NCBI GenBank assembly: GCA_030549495.1 | Contig: JAUIRK010000501.1 | Location: forward strand, 186,001 to 250,000 | Length of the DNA stretch: 64,000 nt | DNA from: Nectonema munidae | Lineage: Eukaryota; Nematomorpha; Nectonematoida; Nectonematidae | Reading direction: 5' to 3' | Notes under the pieces: generated by a model | The model's database searches: none | Seen by the model: only the letters and a program-made list of their open reading frames with translations | Told to the model about the DNA's origin: nothing | In this document: positions 11,501 to 26,500 of the stretch, piece by piece | How the letters are laid out: each line of letters begins with the position of its first letter | How positions within the stretch are numbered: position 1 is the first letter of the stretch | Made by a program: the position numbers and the translations under genes

Positions 11501-14500
11501 GTAGGTAAATACGCACGTGATAAATTGGTTAGACGTTTTATGATGATGCTTCTGTGTTTAACCTTGCAAAGGTTTCTCGAAGATTACTTACTTGTGATAA
11601 ATTAATAACTAAACTTTATAAGTTTTATATAATGAAAAATTCGATTCTCCAAGGTTTCTAAAAGATATATATTATACATTTTATGGTAACTTTATTCAAA
11701 AAAATACGTGTGTGATAGAATTGCATAGCACTTGCTTTCATATACCACTTTTTGGCACGTGAAATCTCGTGTTTTCAGTGTTAAATTTCTCATGCGTGTA
11801 TGGTTAACGTCTCATCATAAAACTATGCTAACTTCTACAATCGTACTAAAAGTTTCCTCAATGAAAAGTAGGAACAACCTATTCTGGTATTTCATCATTT
11901 GGTTGTTTGCTTGCATCAATTGTAGGTCCCCCTTATATACTAATTTTTTACAATGTATTTTTATGTAAAAGTAATGCCGCCGATAAGAAACAGAATTTAG
12001 CGTTAGCTTATTTAAAAATATCGAATAATCCATGAAAGAAATGCAGTTGAAATCAAAGCTAAAAGAAATCTATATACAAAATGATTAAAGGTGGTATGTC
12101 AAAGAGACAACCTCTATCCATCTAATTTAGATAGTCCTTTGCACTCTTTCAGTCTAACTAGCTAGTCTATACCAGGATTCCATATACTTACATAACTTCG
12201 GTCCGACTCAAATCTACAAAAGTGAGACTCCCACTTACAAAAATTTGTCTTCCATTCATTTTTTCTTATTTAAGATGGAAACCGTGCACTGCATTACTCA
12301 CTATGTCAAAACTATCATTTGCTATACTAAGTGTGCTAAAAATGTTTTTACATTAACCAGTTATCAACTACAGTCGACTTTAAAAAATATGAATTGTCTG
12401 CGTTTATTAATGCTTTTTAATACAAATCTGCTTTATACTAGATATCGTCTGGTTATTCTGGTCGTTAACGGGTTAATATAGAAAAAAATCATAGAGATAT
12501 AGTCTCTGGTACAAATAAAATGCGTAAATTTAAGGCTCTATTCTCAATAATGTGTATCGGATCTGTTTGCTATTTATACTTATAGATTCAAATAAGTTAA
12601 ATCCGCTTAACAAGTTAATGTTATAACTTAAAAGAATTGTCGGCAGATGGTCTAGTGCAGTGGTTCCCAACCGGGGGTCCATGGAAGAATTTCAAGGGGT
12701 CCATGGAAATTCTACTTCAAACTACTTATGCTGAATCTCCTTTAATATACTTCTATTTTCCAAATCAATATAAATATATATATTCAGAGCTTTTTTAAAT
12801 AAATATTTTCTTCCCTTTTTTAAAGTTTCATATTTTGAATTTTTATATATCCTTTTTATTAGTTACAATATTTTTGAAAAATTTATATTTTAATTGGAAA
12901 AAAATTTTATTCACATTTTATGTCAGGCTTTACGATTTCTCTGATTTCATATGAATAAGGATACGATTTAATCAGATGACTACAATCATTTTTTGCATAA
13001 AAATCTTTGGTTAATTTTGTTGGCTCAAACTATTCAGTTGTAGGGGTCCACAGGTAAAAAAGTGACTGAAAAAGGGGGAACGGGATAAAAAAGGTTGGGA
13101 ACCACTGGTCTAGTGGTAGGAGCGTAGAGTCTTGATCCAGATGGGCTGGGTTCGATTCCCGATCGTCACTTTTCTTACTAACCTGTCAAACTATCTTATA
13201 CGACACATTCTCAAAACATTAGGTGGAAGCAACGAAAAGATGCACTTTGTCTTATTATCTCTTTCAAATTTTCATTTTTGCTCTATAAATTTATATTTTT
13301 TTCTTAGTATAATTGATATGGAAGCTCTTTTTCATATTTTAATTAATCCACATATTAGTGATTAATTTGGATGTTTTTTGCTACTCAATTTGCTATAACT
13401 TTTTGTGATATACTAGAATACCTCTTTAACTTATTCCACTAGGTTATGCTTTTAGCGTATGTGTAGTAGCTCTTTATAATGTATGCAATTGTCGCAATAA
13501 AATGAATAAAGTAGTACTCTGCATTTGTTTCATTATGCATGCATTTATTCGGGTAAAGTATGCTCCATATAAAGTATGCAGCACATTTTGTATTGGATGA
13601 GTATAGCTAATTTTAGCCTCCTTTCTGCTTGACCTGTGATACTTTCATTTAAATAATTCCTATTCATTGATTTAAGGCTGGCCAGCCGTCTTGCAAATAT
13701 TTCAAATGTTATTCTAGGATTCATCAATCTTTCTACTTTTTAGGATTTTTCCTTAATATGTAGCTCATACTGTTAATAGCACATTTCGCTTTCATTGATT
13801 TTCTTGGTGTAGCAAAGGCATAAAAATAATTCCAAGATGATTCAACAGTCAACAATCTACTCTTAAATACAATGATCGGCTTAAAGCAAGGGATTATCTG
13901 AGTAGGCATAAAAGTGATTACTAGCACCGTTTAAAACGGCATAAGATAACGTGGTAATGCAAATTTATTATGGCATCTATTGAACGTTAAGTCGATTAGA
14001 TTAGATATGAGAATGCTTGGTTTCGTTTTATTGGTATGAACATAAAAATTATGATAAAATGGCCTCACACCACTGCTATATTTATGCAGTTATAAAACGC
14101 ACTTTTTTCCCGCAAAACATAAGCGACAAAATGAAATAAATAGCAAAAATATAATTTGAACATTAAATCATGTTAGTTCCTAAAAATGGGATAGATCAAA
14201 TCAATATGAGCGTAAAGTATGCACTAACCGTGCACGCGTTGAATATAAAGATTTAGTGCAAGAAGGTTTTAGCAAATTAGAGATGTTAAATTAGTTTGAT
14301 ATTGCTAATTTTTGTAAAATCATCTTTTGTTATGTCATTTCGGTGAATGAAGCATCTACTAACTAATCACTAAAATTAACTAATTTTAATAATTATTAAT
14401 AATAATAAAAAACATCTTTTAGGGTCGAAAGAGCAGCATGCTAAAATGAAGGAATCAAGTGGATTTAACTGAAAAGTCAACTCCTTTTTTCTACCTGTTA

Positions 14501-17500
14501 ATCTTGTGCACGGATTGTGAAACATTAGCCAAAGTTGAGTAATGCAGCAACAAATATACTTCTTTACTCTTTCTCCCCCCGGTCTGGCTTTATTGATGCT
14601 TGTTGACAAAGGCAGGTGTCGTGATAGATTTTAAATATTATGATCAAGTTTTTTTCATTAAAAATTTAATGCTCCACTCCATCATTGGTTATGGTTATTC
14701 GACTTAAGGGATCTTTTTCTCGCGTAATTCGCACCTAAAGGACGTTCCTTAAGTCTCTTTAGTGCTAGTAACTATCTTGCGCGTGACAACAAAACCTTGC
14801 CGCGGGCCTTACGTTTCACACCCCTGCTAAAAAGCAATACATCATACACAGTTGGATCCTATTTAAAGCTTGAAAATGATTGGATTAACTCTCGAAAACT
14901 TGATTTCTCTGTGTACAATGCAAATACAACGAGATGTGGGGGATGACGCTTGTTAGCGTTGTTGGAAAATTTTGCGTGAAACTTTATTACCTGAGTTTTT
15001 GCGCATATGCAAACAAACGCCCTTTCATCATCATAGCACAAAGGCGTCAGTGTGCGTGGGTAGTTGCACAAATCTCATTTATTTTCATATTTATTCATTT
15101 CTTGCCTGCTTTTCTTCATATATAAAACCCCTCTTTACTACTCTCGCAATCTCTCTTCCCTAATGCTTATAATAGATATGCGAAATATAGAATGACATCA
15201 TAAACCACGTTACATCTCTTCTCTCTCTCACAGAATAAAAATTGCAATGAATTGAATAATGAACTATGATGGCAAAAAATCACACTAAATCAGTGATGAG
15301 CAAACTCTAGTTCCTAAATCTCGCTCCATTTTAAAAGTTGACAGCTATTTTTCCTAAACTTTTTAAAACGTAAAAACCCCCAAAGGTCTGCATTTTTTGT
15401 TGCGAATGGGCCACGGATTACGCTGTCTCATTATTATCGTATTCTGTCAGTCAAAAAACTCCTAACGAAAATTTTTACGTCTAACAGTGTCATAGACGCT
15501 GGAACCAGCGTATGATAGAGTTGGGAAAATAACGACATTATCATGATCTCTTTCGTTAAAACGATGAATTTAACGATAAAGATAACACCAATACATTTTA
15601 CGTCATCGAGTGTGTTAATTTGGTTAATTTTTTTAAAAATATTTTTTCACATCCAGTGTTATAAAATAGTATAAAATCAAAGGCGTGATATATATATATA
15701 TATATTCATTGCTTCTATACTTCTACAAATAATTATCAACTTAATTCTAAATTTAATCTATAATTTGACTCAAGCATTCATCATTTCAAAGTCAAGCTTA
15801 CAAAAATCTAAGATCATCAACAGAAAGCGTGTAAGGGCACTTCTGAAATCAACTACCATTGGGTCCACCCTTGAAATAATGTTTTGTAAGAAAATTTTTT
15901 CGCAAAAAAATAGAATATTCAAAATTACTAGCATAGTTGATTTAGGGTAATTTGTGTTGGGTTTTATATATTAAATATTTTAGGTAAATTAATTACCAAA
16001 CTAAGTTTGGCGGAATATACAAGCTTCCAAAATAGCGATTAAAGCAGTTGTTCCGGTGAGGGCTTTATTTTTGTCATTGAAAATTTGAAAGTAACGTGCA
16101 ACTTATTTCCTTAAATCTCAATAAACTAAGCTACTACGATTTTTATCTCTATCAAACAAGATATATTCTTACTTGAGTGAATAAAAATTTTGAAGCATTG
16201 TATAAGCATTTTTTAGGGATTGAGTTCTTTTATTGATTTAAATTCATTTTAAGATCAATCGCGTAACTATTTTTAGGTGGAATCTATTATTTCCTTGATA
16301 TTTTTTTCATCAATATCACTATAGACAATATTTGTTCCAATCAAATAGTCAGTTAATAATACGAAGAATTTGTTGAAGCACTCTGGTAAAAGATTTCTTA
16401 CAACTTTCATCCTATATTTCTGAGATGCTTGATATTGAACTTTTTTCATAATTATTGAAGGAAATTGCCTCTTTATTACTACTTTTTTCAATTATCTCTG
16501 AAAACTTATTTTTAAGAAATTATGGATTTAAATGCAGAAATAACGCATGCATCCATCATTGGCGTAACCACAACGTTAGCGGAGTTCAAGGGAAAGCCTC
16601 GAAGTTCTCCGCCAACCCTGGTAACCGTGTCTTTTAGCATTAAGACGACCGGCTATGTCATTTGCCGCATTTTCACTTTTCATATCTCTTATTTCGTTGT
16701 TTTATACCACCGAATATTAAAATTTGTAAAGTTTAAATATTTTTACAGCGCGCCTGCATTCTTTTTAAAAATTTGTTTCAAATGTTCAAAATATGCAGCT
16801 TTTAAAAACTTTTTCTTTTTTTATCATCTTTATATTTTCAGTCAGAGTTTTCTTTCGTTTCTTCTCTCTTTTTCAATAATATTTTTAAAAAATTTACAGT
16901 TTTATGGTTAAGAAGGCGGTTCTCAGATTTAAAAAATGATCATTTTACAAATTTCATGATTCGAATATAAGTAATCTGATTTTGTAGAAGTTTTTATATT
17001 TTTAAGCGATTTTATTTTGATGTAGTGGAACACAATACTTAAAAGGAACATCTAATAAGGTTCGAAACTGTGAGACTTCGCTGAGGGAATTTTGTCATTG
17101 AAAAATATATTTATAACTTGGTTACTTGTTCCAGAATTTATTTCAAAACATACTCTTGCATTTCTTTACATAATGTTAAGAATATTTTTGTGTAATTTGT
17201 ACGATGGCTGTATAAAATATTTTAAATTGACAGTTTTTGTTCATACGCCAATAGTGGCATTGTCATACATTTGCTTCATTCAAACTCTATATTTCATGTA
17301 TAAGATCTTTTGTTAAAAAACAGAGCCGAAGTTCTTAGAAATGGAGCAAATTTGGAAATTTTTAGGCGTGCCGCTTTTTACGGTGATTGTATCCCCAATA
17401 TTTACACAATCTTCCTCAATTGTTGCTTATTTTAGAATTTTGGTACTTGACTTTAAGAGTGACGTCAACGTTAAAGATTTTGATGGCTGGACGCCTCTTC

Positions 17501-20500
17501 ACGCTGCCGCCTATTGGTCACAAGAAGAGTGTGCTAATTTTTTGATGCTTGAAGGAAAAGCTGATTACACCTCCAAAAATGGCAACGTAAGTTTCCCTTC
17601 CTTTGCAAATTTACGTTTTTTTAATTTTGATTCGTATTTAAAATTCTTTTTCTCTTCAATTACACTCCGTACTTATTGCAATTTTTTACATATTGTTGTG
17701 GTCCTTCATTCGTTGAGCGCACAACTGGCGTGCTCACCTATAGAAAAAAAGAAAGAACGAAGTTTTCACGTATACGAACACTCGCTTATCCGCATAAATT
17801 TCTTTCTCTCCGAACCTGTTCGGATACTTGAGCTTCTACTGTACTTTTTTTTGATGTCCTCTTCATCCTGATCTCTTTCTTTCTGTTGACAATAATAGTT
17901 GTTAAAAGCCTAATTTTTAAAGTTTGTAGATGTTTAATCATTTTGACTTATTTCTTGATAATAATTTCTAGTTTTGCATGCCTTCATTTAAGTTTTTATC
18001 GCGTAACATATTTTGGAGGGATGCAAAGAAGTATGCATACTTTTTCGTTACCAGTAAGAAAGCACATTATTGAATAATATCACCCTTTTTAACAGAGTAC
18101 GGAGTTGCTATCACTACAATCGATGAGTCCTAGCAGTCGTAACTAATAAAATTTTGGAGTCTGAGTAGGATTATTTTAAGAGTTTTAAAAATATTTTTAA
18201 AGATTTTAAATAATAGAATAAAGTTTGATTTTTTTGAAACTTCATAACGCTCAAGTGAGGGACAAATGGAAAGAGTGACAAAAAGTGACAAAATTAAAAA
18301 GTAAAAAAGAAAAAGAGTGGGAAAGAAAAAAAAAAGCAGATTTTCTTTAAAACACAAAACAGCGTATTTACATTATAGATTTTTCATTTAAAAAATTTAT
18401 ATTCAAATTTTAATTAAAAAAAAAAAATTTTGTTTGTTTTAATTTTTTTAAAAAAAAAAAAAAATTATCTAGCTCACTAACTAATTAATTAACTGACTGA
18501 ATAGAACTATTAATATTTTTGATTTGAAGATTTCTAAAAAATAAAACGGGCAATAAACTTAAATATTTAGCGTAGATCTTTGCTTTCCTTTCCTCATCTG
18601 GTATTTTTGTATGTACTTTTATAACATCACTTTTCCATTTTTCTTTCTAAAGGGAGAGGATGTGTTTGATGTAGCGAATCCGGACATTTTACAAAGCATT
18701 CAAAAAACACGACATTCTGTTGAACAACGCAAATTGTTTTCATCCGTAACTTCTCTCTATCTTATCTTTTAATTTTATTTACTGGTTGCATATCACAACT
18801 AGCATAGCGTAGTTGCACATTTTTATACTCATTTTACTCTAATATTATTATCGGTATAAAAAATTTTGAAAAAGTTTCTCTCCGAAAGAAGCATTGACTT
18901 TTCTTATAGCCGTTTTATATTTGAGAGCGAACGGCTAAGAACCTGCTATATTGATTGAGGTTCTAGGACGCTTTGACCAAAGAACATTTTTAAACAATTA
19001 ATTTAGATAAGAAAATATGTTTTTAAAAATATCTCTTAGTTATTTTTTAAAAAAAATATTTAGTTTTGAATAATTCGAGTTTCATTGTAAGTTAATTTTC
19101 TCATACATTTCTATGGTGACATTTTTCGGACTAAATTTTGATCTTTTTTGAAATTTTAAAGTGTATTCAATTTTTTTACCTAATTTTCTATAGTTTAACA
19201 CTTATCTGTTTTTAAATAGCTAGTGTTTTAAATTGCTTTTAAGTCTTTAATAAAAAGCGCATATCTAATAAATATCTTTTATTAACAAAACATTTAGTGT
19301 TATTTCACATTGAAAAATTTCATTTAAATTTAACAAAAATAAACCTTTTTTAATTTATAAGTATTTCTTTTGAATTTTTGAGAATTTGAATGATAAGTAT
19401 TTCTTTTGCGTATTTCCTTAACCCTACCACTTTCTATCTATTGAAGAGGATTTAGATTTGCCGATATATGGAACTATTTCAAGATTTTTAGCCAAAAAAG
19501 TTGAATAATATTTACGAATGAAAAGCCAAACACACTTTCGTTTATAAGGTTTAAATTTTTTTGTTTTGGAAATATTCTTTGGTTGTCTTATGGTTGATTT
19601 GACTCTATGTCTTGGTTGAAACGCCCTGTCACCATTAATGAAAAGTTTTGTTTCGGAGAATAATTTTAATTTTGAAATGATTGAATTTTTAAATTAGAAG
19701 TATGTATAACGTTAGGTAGCATTTTATATATTATATGCATTATAGGGATTCAGCCGGTTCGTTAGAACCGTCTCATCGAATTTTGTTGATTGGGAAATAA
19801 CCAAAATTTATCAGTTTTTTAACTTTGAATCCCACTACTGATTATATGTAATGTATTTTGAATTGACAGGCGATGAGGAAATTTATTTGTTTAATCGTTA
19901 TATCTTTTAGATATAAGAAAACGTGTTGCGTATAAAAAATATGTATAAAAATTTGGCGCTTTCTCATCAGAATGACTGCAGCTTTTTCTTTAATTTTAAT
20001 CCTTGGCTTAAAAGTTACTCAAGATTTTACATATACAATGATGCGAAAAATATAGTGTACATGAAGAATATTTGTCTAATTATTTTCAATATATGATATT
20101 TATATAAACAAAATATGTCATATACTCAGTATCCAATGGCATTAGTTTTTGAGATCAACGATTTGTGCTCTTGATTTTTATTGATTGTAATTTAACGACT
20201 TAACTCTACGTAGTTCTCCAAAACAGGGTTTCCAACCAGCAAATTATGTGTTCTCCTCAATGGTCATATTTAAAACATGAGGGCTATTAAATTTCTTAAA
20301 AAAATTATAAATTCTACTAATAATAATAATAATCAGCTCATAACTGCTTTTTATTTTTAGCTAAATTTTTGATATTCGTGCTCATAAACTTATAAAAAGT
20401 ATCTTGCAAGGCCCCAAATCTAAAAAGGTTTTTTTATCATTCAAAATTGAAATAAGGAGCAAGCATTTCAAATGAATAATACAAAATTTACTTTTCAAAA

Positions 20501-23500
20501 TCGATTTGATTGAATATTTTTTTACACATTTTGTAATACTGAGATTTTTTACAAAATAGTAAGAAATGTACAAAAATTTTGAGGGTGTTCATGTGCGTCA
20601 GATTTTATATGCCGTTTTTGAATATGTTGTAATATGAAATAAATTGTAGATTTGCAATGATATATAATTCTTTTTTCTTTTACCTTGTAATAGACATCAT
20701 CTTCATCAGCTTCTAGTTTGGCCTCATTAAATTTAAGTCCATCTTCAAGGAAGTTAGTTTTTCTTTTTGGATGCTAAGTAGTCTTTGAGTTAATATTTCT
20801 CCTCTTTAGATCCTCTGTATCTTCCATAGTTCGTCTTAGTTCCGATGACAAACACAGCCTGGCATCTATTGATAAGACGAATGAAGTACTGATATCATAT
20901 CAACAAATCAAAAACCAATTGCAACAAGATGAACCAAATAAAAAAGAATCTCTTCTCAATTCAGAAAAAGAATCAGGTTTATTTTTAATATATTTTTTTA
21001 TTTCAATTTAAAATTTTTATATTTTTAGATCAGTCATTGGAAGTCAATAAAAAAACAGATTCCTCTTCGGTATGATTTATGCATACATTAATATTCTAAC
21101 TAATGTTATAACCAAATGAACAAAAAAGGTTAATAAAAAAACTTTTTTTGCTCTTTTCAAAATATGCTAAAAAACCACATTTAAGTCAGTGCCCATGTAG
21201 AGAGATATAAATGAGACTTGCTGACTTTTAATTTATATGTAATTTAATTTTAAAAGGTCAAAAATTTCCTTATTAATTAAAAAACTATGGGATGGAGAAA
21301 AATTTAAAAATGTTTTCCTCAAGTAAACAATACTATTTTACAAAATTAAAACAATATGAAATAAAAATAAGCTGCAGATTGTATAAAATAATAATATAAT
21401 ATAAACAAGGTGTAAATATGCATACATAAAATAATAATATATTACTTGCTTGTTTATTATGTATAAATAAATACTAATAAAATCCTTTTAAAATTATTCA
21501 GCGTCTAGTTATTTCAATGCCAAATTCTGTTATCAGATCTGGTATCAAAATTATAATATAACGTATATTTTAACGCCTTAACACTAACTATGAGAAAATT
21601 GAGTTATCCTCCACGAATAATTCGCAATAATATGCTGATAATAATAATTATTCTATAAAACATAAAAATACTTGTGAATATATCATTTTGCCTTCTTTTC
21701 CGTTAATCTCATTATTAGACTTTATTTTAATAATTATTTTTTCATTCTAGAGTTCTTCCAATATTTCATCTTCCATTAAATCTTTGAAAGAGTAAGTTTT
21801 TTTCTAAAAATATTCTTTTATCTTCAAATTCATCTTGTTTTTAACCCATTAAGTAATTTCATCTTCGTCTGCTTTTTTCGATGACTTTGAATAATCGTCT
21901 GGGTTTTTTTAGATATCGTCTGATTTCCATGATACTTAACCCGTTAACGACCAGAATAATCAGACGATATCTAGTATAAAGCAGAAGATTTGTATTAAAA
22001 AGCATTAATAAACGCAGACGATTCACATTTTTGTAAAGTCGACATATGTCGACTGTGATCGATAACCGGTTAATGTGTTAATTTTATTGTGAGCTGTTCT
22101 ATTTGTGTAATTTAATCGCTTATTTTCATTCTAATACTATATAATTTGTGATACTATTTCAAATGCCTTATTTTTGTCTGTGTTAACATAAATAATATGT
22201 ATCATTTTGGTCATGTATGTATATTTTACAAAATTAGATCTATGTATTCGATATTGGTTGGTATCCTTCATTTTTAAACCTTTAAAAAGCGCATCCGTTC
22301 TTGTTTAGCTTTTTTTATTCGAGATATTTATAATTAGAATATCTCCAATATATAATTAAAAAGTTAATTAATTTAATTTTAATTTTAAAAATTATAAAAA
22401 AGTTTAAAATATATTGGACATTTAGGGCATGTTTATGCTTCAAGTTTTCTTCTCTTACACGCATGCCCTCTAAGAATTTTGTATCAAATTTTTAAAATAT
22501 GCATATGACGGTACTTCATATCTAATGAAATTAATGTTCCAAAAAATGTTATGACGTTAAAAAATATCCGCATACACTCGCTGATTCAATATCAGCGATA
22601 AGTTGTACTAGAATCTTTACATATAACTATTTATTATTGAAGTTCCTAAAATTTTTGTCTCAAGGTAGAAGTAAATTCCATACATCAAACGGAATCATGA
22701 TTCAGTCCCAAGAATTTTGTACTTATCTTTAAAATTTTAATCGATAAATTTTTATGCTGTCATTTTGAATTTTCAAAATCAAAAATTAAAATTTAATAAT
22801 CTAGCTAATAAACCCCCAATAAAAAGCTACAATTATAAGTAGTAAACTGAAAAAATTACTTTACTTTTTACATCATAAATGAAAATTTAATATAAAGAAT
22901 GTTTTACAAAAAGCTACATTAAATTTTGCGTGAACATTACATTTGGCTGATGCATACGTTTATCATTCTTGAAAATTTTTATCGTCTTTCAAATTTATTA
23001 TGTTTCAAAAGAAATATTTTTTTTTGCTTTTTATCTGCACCAAAAAAATTCTAAAAAAATTGTACAAAATTTTCGAATAATTTGAGTTTACATTTTTCTA
23101 AATACAAAAAAAACTTTGAATGATGTAGTCTAATGGAGTATGTTTCAAAAAACTTTCTTCCGCAGTAGTAGGGTTCATCGAGATCCATATAATAATCTGC
23201 TTGTGTGATGTATCATCATAATCGTGGAGAACCCAATTCAGAAGGATACTATATGCTGGATCAAAAGACATATGATGGAGCAATTGTGGCTCTTTGCTTG
23301 ATAGCCATTGGATGGCTTATTGAGTGCTGATTTGGATGGTAAGATGAGTCCGTCTTTCAACCATGATAGGATCTCTACTTGATCAGGAGGGATCAACGAT
23401 ATCATCTGCGAAAGATCAGGTAGGGGTGTAAGTGAGTGCAAGATCCGATGAGAGGGCAGCCATTGTAACATGATCTTGATCGTCAATAATTTGTGAACCA

Positions 23501-26500
23501 CAATAGGAGGAATTGGAGTGGAGGTGTATAGACTAAGCTCTCCCATCAGCCGACAACTAAAGATACAATCCGATGATCGATGTCGGAGGCTTCATAAGGA
23601 TGTAGAGCAAGAGAATAAGAAGGTTAGGAAATGAGAAAGCCAACTAACTTGAGGTACCATGTGATTATATAAGTAGTGGCTAGTAAGTGCTCTTGGTGTA
23701 CTATAGGCCCCTTGCCTTTAGCATTAATCATCGATCTAAAAGATTTTAGCGAGCCCAGCGATGAAATGGAAGTTTCAGTGCAAGCCTCTACTACTAATCG
23801 TCCGATATTGTCCACTAGTTGGGCTACCGGTTGCTGAGGAGAAGGGAGGAACGAGCAGGTGCTCGGGTAGTATAATTGACATGGGAAGCGATAACTCAGA
23901 TATCGGGAGATAAGGAGCTGACGTTTGGAGTTATAGATGTCATAGACAGCCAGCTTTGCAGAGTGAAAGTGAGTGATTGGGCAGGGTCATCCAGCTCCGA
24001 TCCTAGAATCAAGTAGACTTCAGCATTGAAAAGGTTGGACGTAGAAGGTTTGATTAATCTTATTCTATAATAGTACTTCAGAGTGCGGAGCAGCTGTTGA
24101 TAAAGCATGGGCAGATAGAGTTTTATCACGTTGAGGCGAGGGTTCCATTTAATTATGTGAGTGGTGAGCAAAGGTAACACTAGGGAGTAATCATTGTTGT
24201 ATCCTTCCATATCCAGAGTTAGAATCGATACAGGATTAGACCACGCAGAAACACTAGCATCAAATAGATCCACTCACTTTCTACTTGTCTTCCTGACATG
24301 AGCACTAAATGGGTGATTTTAGAGAATACAAAACACGAGCACATAAGATATTGCGAAGGTGGTGTGAAGTTCGCACTGAGTCCGGGGCTACAATCCTCCG
24401 GGCCAATCAGGGAGTTATACAATCAGGAAATTAGTGGGTATGTGTGAAGCAAGTATGGCGCAAAACACCCATAACCATCAGCTAAGCAAATGGCATGAGT
24501 ATTTTGAGCGGCAACTGTGGGTAAATCGTGCAAGATGAGGGCCAATTTTGACGAAGATGTGCTGACTGCATGGCTGAAGCGCCCTAATTCCTTAACTCTG
24601 CTCGGAATGGTTGTAGCCCGGTCCAATTGAGTCTGAGTTTGTGCCCATAGATCCGACACTGAGTCAGAAGATAAAGTGGCTAAGCCGGCACTGGCAACGG
24701 CCCATGGAGTAATGCGCGAGCAAAAATCGGTGGGATTATAGTGATCACTGATGATTGATTGGCAGGAGAGGATGGTATTTCTTCAGGGGGTACTAATCTA
24801 CCCTTTATAAGAGCTTCATCAGCGTTGAAATCATAGCGTTCTTTTCGGTTTCAAATACAGTTACAATCATACTTTTGATTATACGGTTCTGCACTAATGG
24901 ATATTGGCGTAAGAAAGTCTCTGTATATCATTTTAATGTTGCCTCAAGGCTCTAAGGTTTCACAACATTCAAGCTATTAGTCTTCATTGTGTGTTCTGTT
25001 ATAGAACCCAACTGAAGCTGAAGCACATTAGTAATATCAGATCGGAGAAGCGGCCTGGTAGCCCACAAATGTTTTAGGGTGGTTAGGCAGTCAGTTAAGG
25101 GATCACGATGCCCTGTATATAGGAACGCCGTTAATTGTAAAAAGGGAAAATATCCTAATGATGTGTCGAGAATGGACAAGAGAGCAAGTTGATTGTCGAA
25201 CAGCTTGGCCAGAGAGCTATAACGTGGAGTTAATAATAGAGCTGCATAGCATTTTAATAATGAGTACAAAGGACCAGGGTGAGATAATGTAGTGGCAATA
25301 TTGCACACCCCCCCCCCCCCCTGGCATAGCTGTGGTAATAATCGTTCGTAATCCTAAACTACCCTCTATGAGAGCTTCATCAGCATCATAGCGAATGATT
25401 AATTTGTGGTAAATATTAGTAAGGTGTAAGATTGAAGCAGGTTACTAGTGGAGCTGAGGCGGTGAGTAGAGATATGTTTCCAAGTAGAGCTAAACTGACC
25501 GAGAAAACCCCATAAATACATCTAGGACGATGTTATAGATCTACTTTCCATTAACAAGAATGACTGATGATTATGACGTAAGATCCGGTGAGCCGCTTTC
25601 TTGATACAATTCAATAATGCACAAAGAGAAGCCACTTGTGACGTAGAGATCAGCCATACAGCCGGGGTGTCGGATAGAGCGTAGAGAGACCGGTCATGAT
25701 GAGAGCTTCTAGGAAATCAGAGTATTGATCAAGGTTTTGGAGAGTGGATGGGGTAGTGAGAATTAAATTGATTTTGCGAACCAGGTGTCCCAGAGTATAT
25801 GTCGTTCCCGATGATTGGTGGTACAGGGTAGCCAATGCTAGATTGTCTATCAAGGGTTCTAATCGACACTTGCGCAAGACACATATGGTGAACCTGTGCT
25901 GCGTCTGAGGTCCCAGGCCACTTTCTGTTTCAACTAATACAGCACCTGCCTGGTAAGAGCTAATAGTGCGAGCAATCAAAAATGCTTGATGAGCTTCAAA
26001 TAAGTTCTGATCGAATGAGTTACTTGCCGGTGGGGGGGGAGGGGGGGGGGGGAAACGCAGAGATTTAACAAAGTTAATGTAGGCAGCTTCTTTTGTCAGT
26101 GTAGCAATTTGGACAGGTGATAGAGAACGAGGAGTCAGCACTTGAGGGTCATAGATAATTGAAGATGGAGGACAATGAAAAGATCATTGGGGGACGGGAT
26201 AGGAGTAGCCAGAACTTCTGTATAGGTTTCAGCTTTGCATCGTATTGTGGCGATAGGAAACTGAAATAATTCTTGATAGAATATGAAGTAATCAGCGGCA
26301 GAACATTATAGCTGTGTAGCATGGTTAGTGGTGATCTCCACCCAGTTAGATGTATAATCTGACCCCAATTGAATACAGCCTCTAACATCTCCCAGCTTTT
26401 GAAAACGATGGAGGAAGGTTCCTCCCATCGTTTTCAAAAGCAAGTCATCTATCAAATCAGCTAATTGAGGAACACGAGATGTGATCTCTCTTAGATCTTG

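Noticed and set aside
13108..13165. A functional tRNA gene
   Set aside because: A and B boxes are present, but the acceptor arms do not pair and the anticodon stem is poor, so a SINE head is the better reading.
17587..18077. Extension of the exon 6 frame to 17871 and the following open frame
   Set aside because: A consensus donor at 17587 and the in-phase GEDVFDV exon at 18653 show that these frames are intronic.
21841..22073. A CRISPR-like array of CGTCTG repeats
   Set aside because: The repeats are inside TTAA-flanked MITEs in a eukaryotic intron, with no regular spacers.
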